Shown piece after piece: positions 11,280 to 22,735 of a stretch of DNA of 64,000 nt. The position numbers and the translations under genes are program-made. This stretch comes from Mercurialis annua. Taxonomy: Eukaryota > Streptophyta > Magnoliopsida > Malpighiales > Euphorbiaceae. How positions within the stretch are numbered: the first letter of the stretch is position 1; each line of letters opens with the position of its first letter. The stretch spans positions 14,944,501 to 15,008,500 of the forward strand of contig NC_065571.1 of the NCBI RefSeq assembly GCF_937616625.2, given 5' to 3'. The notes under the pieces are model-generated. The model was not told where the DNA came from, searched no databases, and saw only the letters and a list, made by a program, of their open reading frames with translations.

Positions 11280-12733
11280 ATTGTATACCCAACTTGATTA
11301 TGGAGGACTGAAATGCTGGTGCTGTAAGGGGCTTCGTGAAGCAATCTGCTAGTTGATTTGCTGAAGTCACTGGAAACAAGTTTATGAGACGTTCTTGAAT
11401 CTTCTGTCTGATCAAGTGGCAGTCGATTTCGATATGCTTCGTACGTTCATGGAAAATAGGGTTTTCTGCAATTTTGATAGCAGATAAGTTGTCACAGTAA
11501 ACTTGTGCTGAAGCAGAAGAAAAATGTAGATCCTGAAGAAGATATTGAAGCCATTGGATTTCACATGTGATAGAGGCAAGGGCTCTGTATTCAGCTTCTG
11601 AGGAAGAATAAGATATTGTTTGCTATTTCTTTGATTTCCATGAGATCAAAGCAGGTCCAAGAAAGACACAGAAATCTATTACTGACTTGCGTGTATCAGG
11701 GCAAGAAGCCCAATCAGAATCAAAAAATGCACGAAGCTGCAAGTCATTTGTTGCTGGGAAATGAAGACCCTGACCTGGATTGCCTTTTAAATATCTTATT
11801 ACACTGTGGACAGCAGACAAATGAACTGTTTTAGGGCAATCCAAATATTGTGAGAGTTGTTGCACAGCAAAAGAGATGTCTGGTCTTGTGGTTGTCAGGT
11901 AGAGAAGTTATCCTACAAGTTTCCTATAAACTTGATTGTCAGGTAAAGCTTCACCAGAAAACTTATTTAGTTTTGTTGAAGGAACTATGGGTGTGGGAAC
12001 TGGTTTGGATCCATGAAGTCTGTTTCTGAGAGAAGATCCAGAGTGTACTTGCGTTGACAAAGATTAAGGCCTGACTTGGAACGAGCAATTTCCAATCCAA
12101 GAAAGAACTTGAGATTACCCAGATCCTTTATTCTAAATTTCTCATTTAAAAATTGTTTGATGGATGTAATTTGATGTAAACTGTTGCCAATTAATATTAC
12201 ATCATCAACATAAACTAACAAAACTGTGATTGTGTCATTTTGTTTCTTTATAAACATGGAAGAGTCTGAGTTTGCATGGTTAAAACCTTGACTGAGTAGT
12301 GCTGATGTCAATTTAGTATGCCATTGACGGCTAGCTTGCTTTAAACCATACAGAATTTTGTTCAGTTTGCAGACTTGTTTGGAGTGGTTGCTGTCAAAGC
12401 TAGGAGGCAAGGTCATGTATACCTCTTCTGTTAAATCCCCATGAAGTTGTTGATGTCCAGTTGGTGTAAAAACCAATTATGAGCTGCTGCAAGTGCTAAC
12501 ATTGATCTTATTGTTGTCATATTAACAACTGGGGAGAAAGTGTCCATGTAGTCAATGCCAGATTTTTGTGTATAGCCCTTGGCCACTAGGCATGCTTTAT
12601 GTCTCTCTATTGATCCATCTGAGTTGTGCTTAACTTTTTTTATCCACTTGCAACCTATGGCTTTCTTTGAAGGAGGCAGAGTTGTTAAACTCCATGTGTT
12701 GTTGTTTTGCAGTGCTGTTATTTCTGCTTGCAT
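11280..12733 (-). pseudogene. Copia reverse transcriptase and RNase H, broken
   Basis: The RT begins around 12733 with [10 protein letters not shown] and [14 protein letters not shown]. The first catalytic segment reads HQLDINN. The frame breaks near 12440 and resumes with [26 protein letters not shown] and the catalytic LLVYVDDVILIG. RNase H follows: YLKGNPGQGLHF and FDSDWASCPDTRKS, an in-frame TAG at about 11620, then SSSEAEYRALA, YCDNLSAI, FHERTKHIEIDCHLIRQ and the tail ADCFTKPLTAPAF. All domains are recognisable, but at least one frameshift and one stop prevent translation. Confidence 0.92.
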
Positions 12734-12850
12734 AGCCTGTTGCCAACAGGGATGCTTGATTGCCTCATGGTAACTTTTGGGTTCAGTAGTTTGAGAGATG
12801 GTTAAAGCATAATGTTTGTGATTCTGTGAAATGTTTTTGTAGGTAAGGAC

Positions 12851-14144
12851 TTAAGAAACTGTAAGGGGTGATGTGTTTTTGGGTTTTGGTTTTGTAAGAA
12901 CATAGTCTTTGAAATGTGTTGGTTGTTGTGTTGTTCTTTTTGAGTGTCTGATAGTAACCGTTGAAGGTGGTGTATGAGAGGCATTTGGTAAGGGTGCATT
13001 TATAGTTGAGACTTCATTAGGTGAAGGAAGATTTGGCACAGTTGATATTGAATGATTTCTATCAGTAGGGACACCTGCAGAAAAGTCAGTTTCATTTTCA
13101 TAATAGGATGGAATATTGACATTAGGTAAAACAAAAGTGGATGGAGCATTTATATTTGGATATGCAAAAAGAAAAATTGTTTCAGTAAACACAATATTTT
13201 GAGAAATTAAGATAGAATTATTGGAAATGTCAAAGACTCTATAACCTTTGACATTAGAGGGAAATCCTATGAAAACACATCTAATGGATTTTGATTCAAG
13301 TTTATTTCTGTGAGGACCTACTTTTGAGACATAACATTGGCAGCCTAGGATTCTAAGATTATCAAAAATTGGTTGAGAATTATAAAGCATGTAGTAAGGA
13401 CTGTGGTTATCAAGAATAGGAGTTGGGATTTTATTTATTAGATAAGCTGCATGTAATATGCAATTTATCCAGAATTTCAAGGGGAGAGAAGCTTGAATTC
13501 TTAATGAACGAGCCACATTTAAAATGTATTAGTGTTTTCTCTCAACAACACTGTTTTGTTGAGGTGTATACACACAAGAAGTTTGGTGAATTATGCCTTT
13601 GGAAGAAAAAAAACTCAGTCGTGTCAAATTCATTACCATTATCAGATCTTATGCATTTATATAATTTTCTTTGAAAATTGAGTTTCTATAAGTGTTGTAA
13701 AGCTTTTTATGATATTTCTGACTTATGATTTATTTTTCATTGGATAAATTCATAAGAATCTGCTTTTATCATCTACTATTGTAAGAAAGTAATGATGACC
13801 ATACACAGAAGGAACTGGAAAGGGACCCCAAATGTCCATATGTACTAAATCAAAACATGATTTACTGGCAGTTACACAGGTAGGGAAAGATGGTTTTCTT
13901 TGTTTTGCTAAATGACATACATCACAATCAAAGTCATTATTCATACTAATTTGATGATCTAGATTAAGCATGACACGCATTCTTGGGAATGAAGGATGTC
14001 CAAGCCTGCAATGCCATAAGTTTTCAGCTGAAACTTTACAGGAATTGATATTAGAAGATTGTCTAGACTGTAACATAGACACTGCTGAATTATTATTAGA
14101 ATGAACAACAGACTCAACAGGGTGGACAAACTGATATAAACCAT
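12851..14144 (-). pseudogene. Copia GAG-pre-integrase and integrase, broken
   Basis: The zinc-binding pre-integrase region reads LWHCRLGHPSFPRM...CDVCHLAKQRK. The integrase core starts HMDIWGPFPVPS with its first Asp. The frame is lost between about 13750 and 13560. The third catalytic residue is seen in [10 protein letters not shown], followed at once by an in-frame TAA (a single-base change from a Gln codon is likely), then LNVARSLRIQASLPLKFW and the C-terminal LGCQCYVSK and CVFIGFPSNVKGYR. Confidence 0.88.
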
Positions 14145-14399
14145 TTCAAAGCTCAGCTATACCAATCGTCCTCCATCTGATAATGTCCTGGATGAAACAG
14201 ACATAAGATTGAACAATTAAGCAACATTTGTTATTGTGTAAAAGCTTACTGACATATATTAGTTTGAAATAAATTTTGGGACATATAAAGCATTATGCAA
14301 TGTGAGTGTAGGTGATAAACATACATCACCAATGTGAGTTACCATGACATTTTGTGAATGAGGCAATTTGATAAAAATGTGAGAAATAGGTTTGTAATT

Positions 14400-14480
14400 C
14401 ATGAAAGAATCAAGTGAACATATCACATGGTCTATTGCTCCTGTGTTAATAATCCAGGCATCTTTTGAAACTTTTGTACC
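14400..14480 (-). pseudogene. Copia protease with altered active site
   Basis: The minus strand translates as KDAWIINTGAIDHVICS. Copia proteases have D-T/S-G-A here; this copy has N-T-G-A, so the catalytic Asp is lost. It is in line with the Gag frame after a frameshift near 14640. Confidence 0.8.
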
Positions 14481-14639
14481 AACAACTTTTGAGTTTAGAA
14501 TAATACCTGTATCTTCAGCCTTGTTAAAATTTGCTGAAAGAGCATTGACTTGAGCAGAGTTATCAGCACCATTGGTGTTCTGGTAATATCCATTAGCTTG
14601 CTGTGTAGAAGCAGCAGAATTGAGAAATGTCCATGAATT

Positions 14640-15844
14640 GTGGGAGCAGGATGATAGTATCCATGATTTTGTTGTGGTGCAGGTGCAGCAGCATTATTGT
14701 AGTATGTAGGGGTTTGTGTAGCTGCAGCAACATTGTTGAAGTATGGAGGGGTTTGTATCATGGATATCAGTTGATTGTACTGATCCCTTGTGAAGACCAT
14801 TGGAGTATCATTCTGTTCATGGTGAATGTAAGGTTCATTTGTACTAGTAGCAGTCTCTTGAGAGTAGTTACTTTCCATTTGATTCATAGCTCCATTAAAA
14901 TTTTGGTTAGGTATCTTGTAGCTTGGGGGATATCCATGCTTCTTGAAGCATTTATCCACAGGATGACCATAACCACCACAAAATATACAGGTTGGTTTCT
15001 TGTTACTGTTATTATTGTATCTCTTGTGAGCATAGGAATTATTCTGATTAGGACCTTGATTGTTAGGTCTATAGTTGCTTTGATTATTGTTACAATAATT
15101 TCCACTTCCAGCATATAGCACATTAGATTCAATAATCTGAGGTTGAACATAATTGCTACCAGTTCCAGATTCTCTTTCTTATTGTACAACAAGAGCAAAA
15201 GCACGATTGATTGTAGGAAGAGGTTCCATTAATAGGATTTGTGACTTAATCACAGAAAAATTCTCATTCAATCCTTTGAGAAATCTTATAACAAAATCTT
15301 GTTCATGATATTTCCTAACAGTTTCCACTAATCCACAATCACAAGTTGACTGACAGTTACAAGTAGGAACTGGCCTCAAATTGCTCAGTTCATCCCAAAT
15401 AGTTCTTAAATGAGTAAAATAGTCATTGACAGAAGATGAACCTTGCTTCAATGTATATATCTCATTCTGTAGATATGAAATACGTACTGCATCTCCTTGC
15501 GCAAACCTTTCATGTAAATCATCCCAAATATCTTTAGCATTGTCGATCCAAATCACACTTTGAGCTATAGCAGGTGACAAGGTCCTCATCAACCATGACA
15601 GTACAAGAGTATTGCATCTCTCCCATACAAAAAAACTTATATCATTCTTCCCTGGTACTGGAATTGTACCATCAACAAATTTGATTTTGTTCTTGGAGAT
15701 CAATGCCATGCGCATCGATCGAGACCATGAATGAAAGTTGTTTCCTGTTAATTGACAAGTAGTGAGAACCAAAGATGGATTCTCATTTGGATGCATGTAA
15801 TATGGACTTGAAGGCAAGTCTTCTGATCTGTTAGTGTTCGCCAT
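14640..15844 (-). pseudogene. Copia Gag with CCHC knuckle, broken
   Basis: The ATG at 15844 begins a Gag with LTTCQLTGNNFHSWSRSMRM and WDDLHERFAQGDAVRISYLQ, typical of Copia Gag (UBN2 group). One in-frame TAA at 15179-15181 interrupts it; the same frame continues with a CCHC knuckle, CIFCGGYGHPVDKC. A frameshift near 14640 separates it from the protease. The RNA-binding knuckle residues are intact. Confidence 0.88.
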
Positions 15845-15980
15845 TGTTAAAGCAATCTAAAGAAAATCAATGAAAAACTCAAAGAGATGAAGGAGAAATT
15901 GAGTGTTTGGCTACTGAGAAAGTGCCAAGAAAGTGGTGAAAAAATTTGTGCAAATCAGAGAAAAGTAATCACGAGCAATT

Positions 15981-15992
15981 GCTCTAATACCA
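15981..15992 (-). promoter_or_regulatory. Copia primer-binding site
   Basis: The minus strand reads TGGTATTAGAGC directly after the LTR end at 15993. It differs by one base from the canonical initiator tRNA-Met site TGGTATCAGAGC. Confidence 0.85.
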
Positions 15993-16262
15993 TAACACAA
16001 TGTGTGTTTTGGAAAATAATCTCACACCTTTATTGATTTAATGAATCAGTATATATACAGGAAATTGTGACTGCTACATGCTTAACAGAATTGATAACTA
16101 ACTCCTAACAACTTTGCTTAATCAGCAAGAAAAAGAGTAACTAACTATCCAGCTCACTAACTACCATTCCAGCTTACTAATTACACGTGTAATCTAATTT
16201 AACATGCTTAATGTATGTACAGGGAAGGAAAATACATAATTCTGATGTTATATATTCTGTTA
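15993..16262 (-). repeat. Copia 5' LTR
   Basis: A 270-bp partner of 10982-11251. Same non-canonical termini, about 4.4% divergent by eye count, all substitutions. Confidence 0.92.
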
Positions 16263-16272
16263 GTTCTTGAAC

Positions 16273-16917
16273 TATGAAGCACCGACACTCCTCCGGAGTG
16301 CCGTATTTAGGGGGACACTTCGGGGACACGGGGACACGCCGGGGACACGCCGGGGACACGCCGGGGATACGTACCCGACACGCCACGTGGCGTGTCCCCG
16401 TACCTTTGACTGGTCAAAGAGGGGGACACGCCGGGGACACTTCGGGGACACTTCGGGGGGACACTTCTAGTGATATTTAGTTAATTTTAAGTCTTTTTTT
16501 TAGTATGGGTTTTTTAATAAGAAATTTAACTAAATGGGCCCAAACCCAAATACAATTAGATAGTAAGTGAAACTAAACTCTATTTTTAATTTAAAAAAAA
16601 AAACACAGCAGCCCTATATCTAAACAGAAGCAGTAACCTGCTTTCAAAGAAGAAAACCCCTGATGTAAAAAAAAAGAAAGCAGCAGTAACCTCCTTTTAA
16701 TTTTCAACTAATTTACTTATTAATTATGCATCTTATAACATAAGATTCATTGTTTTTGCATCTTGAAAGCTTATATATGACTAAATATATATTTTAAAAA
16801 AAATAAAAAAATTGCCGTGTCCCCGCCGTACCCGTATCCTATTTTTTTCTAAAATGCCGTTCCCCGTACCCGTACCAGTGTCCGTACTCGTACCCGTACC
16901 CGTATCGGTGCTTCATA
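16273..16917. mobile_element. TIR element with GGGGACAC subterminal array (645 bp)
   Basis: The ends are inverted: TATGAAGCACCGACAC on the left and, in reverse complement, TATGAAGCACCGATAC on the right. The direct duplication GTTCTTGAAC lies at 16263-16272 and 16918-16927. Because it begins GTTC and ends GAAC, the TIR/duplication border is ambiguous (8 bp would suit hAT, 9-10 bp MULE). The left interior has repeated GGGGACAC(GCC/TTC) units and a perfect 20-bp palindrome around GCCACGTGGC; the right has CCGTACCCGTA repeats. No transposase. Confidence 0.75.
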
Positions 16918-16927
16918 GTTCTTGAAC

Positions 16928-17050
16928 CTGAATTTTGAAATCTTAACGAATTTAAAAATCAGAAACTTTAGATTGTTTTCGTACAGAATGTTCCAAGAAA
17001 AACTTGTACATGCAAGAATTATCAATGCAAAGATAATTAAATCAGGAATT
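16928..17050 (-). pseudogene. FBD pseudoexon, 5' part (continuation of 10741-10981)
   Basis: Homology to the FBD exon resumes here (ATCTTAACGAATTTAA, matching ACTTAACGAATTTAAG in the 17705-18061 copy). With the Copia and TIR elements removed, 10741-10981 and this segment form one exon. Confidence 0.55.
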
Positions 17051-17530
17051 ATGAGATCATTAGCTCAGTAAAAATAGTTTGACATAGAAACATCAATTCA
17101 TATGCATCAAAATGGCATTCTATGTTTGGTTTACACATGAGGTCGAAGTTGGACAGATTTAGATAACACAAACACTTCAATGAATCAATGTTTCTTGTTT
17201 CGGAAACACATCAAAAATTAATTAATTCGGACATAAATTTTCATTTTTAATATGAAAATTATTAAAATAATATCGTTTCTCCATGTTAAATATTTTCGTG
17301 GTTGCCGAACTATTATAAAATGATTACCAAATGATTATCAAATTATAAAAAAAATGCATTAATTACCCACACCTTGATAATCATTTTCTTGTGTTTTTCA
17401 TATATAAATAATAGCTAGCTAGCTGCTTTCTAATATTTGTCATAAAAATAATAATATCTCATCATCTAGATGAATATATCAAATATAAAATTTCGAATCC
17501 GAGAATAGTAAATCTAAACATTTCTCGGCT

Positions 17531-17655
17531 GATACAATGAAAAGGATGAAGATCACTTAGAAAATAGGGTATTCCCATGCAGTAAATTACTTGATTTGAG
17601 TACTGGCAGTAACCAAAATTAATTTCTCCAAGTTAATTCTAAGTCTAGATGAATA
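17531..17655 (-). pseudogene. FBD exon fragment
   Basis: A short, internally deleted copy: GATACAATGAAAAGGATGAA, then the AATTTCTCCAAGTTAATT block. Adjacent to the larger copy at 17705, suggesting local tandem duplication. Confidence 0.5.
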
Positions 17656-18538
17656 CAGCAATATAAAAACTCAAATCCGAGACACAGTAATTCTAAACAT
17701 TTCTCTAAAAGCGCCATTGGTCACTGATACAATGAAAAGGATGAATATCACTTGTATCATTGTCACAATGGTATACATGTATCTCGGCCCTGATACATGC
17801 TTTACACTCAATTATAAAATAGCGTTTATACCCGTCGGAATATTCACGAGTAGTAAGTTTGGCGTCATTCGTAATAGACTTGTCCGTAACCAAAATTAAT
17901 TTCTCCAAATTAATTGCTTTCTCTAGAAAAATACGCGCCAACTGCCGTTCATGTTCATTACACCTCAATCCTGATAACTTAACGAATTTAAGGCTCGGAA
18001 AACCTTCCTCCCAGTGGTCAAGTTCCCAGAATGGCCCAACCATTCCATGATATTTATCTAGCTGCATAAATTTAACAAGTTATTCAGATCGGGTTTATAA
18101 TTTCATTATATTATGGGATAATTGATTATGTGAGTTACCATATTCGTAGTTTGGTTATTGTATTTCACAACGTTACAAATTGGTTATTATACGATGTATT
18201 GTACATAATGACTCCGGCAAATTTTAAAATGAAAGCCGGTAAATTTATGCATGCATGGCAAATTTAAGAGAATGTGACACCAAATTAATATGGCCTTTTA
18301 TGGCATTTTATTTGTGGCATTTGTATAAATAACGCTAAAAACTTATTATCTCTCAAAAGAATAACACCAATAGTGGCATTTATATTAAATGTCATACAAC
18401 TTTTGCAATTTTAATTTGATTTTAACATAACCCAATTTTAATTTCAAAAGAACTCCAAACCCATACAACTTTTGCAATTAGGTTTTGTATTCCTAAAGTT
18501 TTCATTCTTTTTACAATTTTATTCACTTTTTTAATGTT

Positions 18539-18920
18539 GGCTTATCCCCTTAAAAACCCCCCACCTTTTATCCCCAATTCGTTTGCACCCTCACGTTGTA
18601 AAACCACCAAATATACCCAAATTACGACCTTTCACTTTCAATTGCACCCTCAAGCCTCAAATTGACCTATTTTCACTTGAAAAATGTTCAAATTAATACT
18701 TTAAATTTTAACATGTATTCTAAATAGGTCTTAATATTATATTTAAAACGAAAATAAAACTATTTTTTTGAACATTTTTCAAGTAAAAAGAGGTCAATTT
18801 GATGCTTGAGGGTGCAATTGAAAGTGAAAGGTCGTAATTTGGGTATATTTGGTGGTTTTACAACGTGAGGGTGCAAACGAATTGGGGCTAAAAGGTGGGG
18901 GGTTTTTAAGGGGATAACCC
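18539..18920. mobile_element. MULE-like foldback MITE (382 bp)
   Basis: The left 150 bp and right 150 bp are near-perfect inverted repeats beginning GG(C/G)TTATCCCCTTAAAAAC and including AATTGCACCCTCAAGC and ATTTGGGTATATTTGGTGG. An exact 9-bp duplication TTTAATGTT lies at 18530-18538 and 18921-18929. Confidence 0.9.
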
Positions 18921-18929
18921 TTTAATGTT

Positions 18930-20077
18930 TTAGATCTTTCTTATTGTTAATCGAGATCAAATCCCAATTTTATCAAAAACCCAACTCAAATTGATCCTTT
19001 TTGATATGATTCTCAGAGTTCTTCATGAAATTTCTTAAACCCATTAAAGAATATGATAGTGATTGATGTTCAAGTGATTTTTTTTTTCTATTTACAGATT
19101 TAGAGTTCTTCATGAATTTTTTTTGTTCTATTTACAGGTAATTATATCAAAATTTGGCATTGAATTGTTACATACACATCACCAATATAGTAAACATGGA
19201 TATATATATAATCAAAAAATAAACTCTTAATTTTTAGAGCTTATTGAAAGTGAAATCCATGTTCTCCAATTATTATTCTAGTGTTAATTTTTAGTGTGTA
19301 CAGTGCATTATGGATTATACCATCAGAATGACAGCGATGCGGTTCTTTTTATTAATTTGAATATTTTGTAAATGATTTCAGTATCAGAAATGACTATTTA
19401 TTAGTATTAGATTATTTCTTAGTGTTCTGATTATCTTACTTTATATTTAGAGCACAAATGTAAAAAAATGGCATTTGTATTATTTAGGAATTTGCAGGCT
19501 AGTATCAATTATATTTAAAGTTTGTGATTGTGTTTTAACGGCACTTTGACATGCCACTAATATATAACCTTAACTAATTTTTGTGTGAAAAAGAAATTAT
19601 CTTTACCGGCAATTATAAATGCCATTATAGCATTCAATTTATAGTGGCATTTAAATACATATATACCGGCGCTTCGATTAAATGCCGCTATTAACTTTTA
19701 GAGACATGGGAACTAACGGCATTTTATCAAATGCCGGTAAAACAAATAACGGCATTTATAAATGCCACTAAAACCTATAAAAATGCCATTAAATACCATG
19801 TATGTTGTAGGTAAAGAAGTGCGAGGTGTCTTCCTGTTCGCGTGGCATGATGTGGAGATTACAGGAAAATAAAGCACAAAAAGGCTGCCACGTAAGTATA
19901 AATGACCGGATTTCACTAGACACATACCGTAATCTCCAAAATCATAATATGGTTACCGATTTGTAATATTTTAAAATTTGATAATCTAAGCGCAAATAGA
20001 AAAGATAAGGTAACCTCCAAAATTAATTACCCCAAATCAAGACCAGTTCAGGTAATATGTAGCATTTGTTTACTTAC
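18930..20077. other. Intronic/intergenic AT-rich sequence
   Basis: No coding evidence. From about 19590 to 19800 the word AAATGCC and its complement recur many times with GCCGGTAA, suggesting a TIR element's subterminal repeats (similar words at 18225-18330), but no paired ends could be fixed. Confidence 0.35.
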
Positions 20078-20786
20078 TTGCATCACAAGTTTCTCCAATG
20101 ATGGGCACTTCTTGACAAAAATAGCTGTGTCTACATGAGTACAGCAAGAGCAAGTTAAACTTTGCTTGACTACTTGAAGTTCCTTCAAATTCTAAAAAAA
20201 GTAATTTATTTCTCTGCATTCATCACTTTTTAAAAGTAAACCCTGCATAAAATTCATGAAAACTTGTAATACAAGGATGTTTAATGAACAAAGGATCAAT
20301 TCCCCCTCTCAACTTGGCACGAAATAACCCTGAATTATTTGTTCTTAAAAATTATGTTAAGTCTAAAAACATACCTTAATAAACATACCATTAGTTGTCA
20401 GAACTCGAATGTTGCCAAAAATTGGAGGAACAAATTTTAAAGGGGCAATACTATTGCCAAAGTGAAATGAAGCTCTAATACAAAACAATACATCATTCAA
20501 CCGAGAAACGTCGCTGAATTCTACCTCATATATATGGGCGTAATTCACCAGAATAATGGAAAGAAACTAAGGTAGGAGCATCAATATGAATACTTTTAAG
20601 ACGACGGCAATCTCTAATCTTTAACTCCTTAAATCTCTTTAGATCCCATGCTGATATACTTAAATAACCAGCGCAATAATCAAATTCCAAATTCTCGAGT
20701 AATTTGCAGCTTGAAAAAAGTGCAGTAGCCATCTTTTGTCCCAGATACTCACTATGATGATATATAAGGTTTTAGGGTTTAGTAGC

Positions 20787-22050
20787 TTTATGCCCTATAC
20801 GGTAAATTATACTATATTTTGTTTGATTCAGGCTTAATTATATTGAAAGACCTTACCTTTTCAACTTTTATTGATTATGACCCCATCTTTCAAAATCTTC
20901 AATTTTAGAATATTTTACAATTTTTAATGATTAGGACATATATTTAAGTAAAATTGGATTTTTTTTGTGTTTCGTACACCAGAGACCAAGAGATAGCTAA
21001 AAATAATCATAGATTAAATGAATGTGATAAAAATTCATCCAATAGTAATAAATAAAAAAAATAAGGTTTACTATATAAAAAACAAAATAACTATAGATAG
21101 TGGCGGAAACAAAACTGTTTTCCAGCCCGGAGTAATCTTACAATCCAAAGATTTCACTTTTATATCTACAAAATTAGATGTAAGACTCAAATAATTTTTT
21201 TATCACAAAAATTGAAAATTATTGGTATTCTAATAATATATTTATACATAATCTAAATTGTTTTTTTATTAGATTTCATCATGTTATTTCTAAAAATATT
21301 CATATCACAAAAAAACTTACTTAAAATTAGAGGTGGATTGATTTTAAAGGAGATAAGATTGAAGAATTACGTTAATTTTTTTAAATTGAAAGAATTATAA
21401 ATATTTAAGTTGAAGAATTTGGAAATTAATTACGTTAGAAAATTTGTTATGAAATGTATAAATATAATAGAAAATTGGTGAAAAATATTAAAAAATTTAA
21501 TTAGATTTCATCAAATTATTTTTTAAAATATCCATAGAATATTCAAATAACAAAATCCATCAACTATATCAATAATAATTATAAAATAATTACAAGTTGA
21601 AAATTTGGAGGGAAAATAATTGAAAAGGTTATTGAGATACTTTGAAAAAAGGGTTATTTGAAATTAGCATTTTGGATGTAACATTTTCAAATCAAAATTC
21701 ACTTTCAGTTTACTGCTGCTTCCCCAACCACCACCTTTAAGTCATACGCCTCCTTTCTTCATCATTTGCCGTTACTCATGATGGAGAACTCTGTAACAAA
21801 TAATAAAACAAAAACTAATTAGATATAAAAATTATTAATTATTAATTAATTTAACATTTGTGCAAATAATGTTATTCGCACTGAAATCATCAATGTCTTT
21901 GATACCAATGAAACACTAGCCAAACATTTAAAACACTTCATTTCCTCTCAAACCCGTAATTCGGTTTCCGCCAAAACGCTAAAAACGATTCAAAAACGTT
22001 AAATTCCTAATCCTTAACTAAAACAGCCATATAACTCGATTTTTAGCATC
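20787..22050 (-). repeat. Dispersed repeat R, copy 1 (inverted, MITE-free)
   Basis: Reverse-complement homologue of 42071-43420 and of 45029-46440, and partly of 50787-51120. Shared blocks include AGTTTACTGCTGCTTCCCCA, GAGAACTCTGTAACAAATAA, TCACATTCATTYAATCTR and the GTTGAAAAGGTAAG site. It lacks the 198-bp hAT MITE present in the two tandem copies. No coding capacity. Confidence 0.8.
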
Positions 22051-22231
22051 AATTTATGAGATATTACCTTGAAACGAAACTTATAACGGATGGAGCTCTC
22101 GATTCTGAAGAAATCGCTGTGAAAATCGCTCGAATCGGATGTCGAACGGAGAACGGCGGCGAAACGACGGTATCGATCGGTAATTTCTCGTTTCCTCTCG
22201 ATCCTTCTACTGATCCTTTCTTTGAATGAAG

Positions 22232-22283
<52 letters not shown>

Positions 22284-22735
22284 GGTTAAAAGTTCACTTT
22301 AATCCTTCTTTTCTTTCTTTGTTACAAATTATCTTTTAAACTTTTCTTTTGTACGGTTTAGTTCATAACTAAATCAGTTAACACTTTAATTATAACTTAT
22401 ACGTATTATTTATGTCCGATAAATAATACGAAACTCGATATTAATACTTTCCCGTCAAAATCTAAAATTTCCATTTTTTGTGTCGTAGTGGCTAAATTAC
22501 CACTTTAGTCCCTGTACTTTATTTTGGGGCTTTTCTTGACATTCTCCTTTTAATTCCAATTATAACTTTAGAACTAAAATATAATACTAATTTCCACATA
22601 ATTACTTTCCCGAAACCAACCTATTAGATTTTATTTACTTTAATTTCTTGGAAATTCTTCCGATATTGCTACTCCGGCGTCTTAAATCTGGACACGTGGC
22701 CCAATTAAATAATTAAATAGTTTGAGATATTACAG
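22010..22735 (-). repeat. Ty3 LTR fragment related to 26772-29391
   Basis: Aligns to the 28640-29391 part of that LTR: GATGTCGAACGGAGAACGGC with GGCGAAACGA, the (AT)n-AAGGTTAAA context, TTTAGTCCCTG and GGACACGTGGCCCAATTAA. It ends GATATTACA at 22735 (LTR start in the minus sense). The outer two thirds of the LTR and the palindromic cassette are missing. Confidence 0.7.
22235..22281. repeat. (AT)n microsatellite
   Basis: Uninterrupted AT dinucleotide run within the LTR fragment; the homologous positions at 28924 and 56928 have shorter runs. Confidence 0.95.

Larger units (their letters stand above)
10982..16262 (-). mobile_element. Copia retrotransposon, complete but decayed (5281 bp)
   Basis: Two 270-bp LTRs (10982-11251 and 15993-16262) differ at about 12 positions with no indels. 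A 5-bp duplication GTTCT flanks the element at 10977-10981 and 16263-16267. Order on the minus strand is LTR, primer site, Gag, protease, integrase, reverse transcriptase, RNase H, polypurine tract, LTR, which is the Copia order. Several stops and frameshifts and a changed protease active site show it is not autonomous. It splits an FBD pseudoexon. Confidence 0.95.
17705..20751 (-). pseudogene. F-box-like LRR/FBD gene, truncated
   Basis: Three exons are visible on the minus strand. Exon A (about 20751-20375) encodes LRR sequence (LLENLEFDYCAGYLSI, FKELKIRDCRRLKSI) with a frameshift near 20530. Exon B (20191-20078, 38 codons) reads NLKELQVVKQSLTC...CPSLEKLVMQ and is bounded by a good acceptor and a GTAAGT donor. 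Exon C (18061-17705) is an FBD domain: FPSLKFVKLSGLRCNEHERQ, FLEKAINLEKLILVT. The 2-kb last intron holds a MULE MITE. The N-terminal F-box is not found, so this is a truncated relative of plant F-box/FBD/LRR proteins, which are usually ubiquitin-ligase adaptors. Confidence 0.7.
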
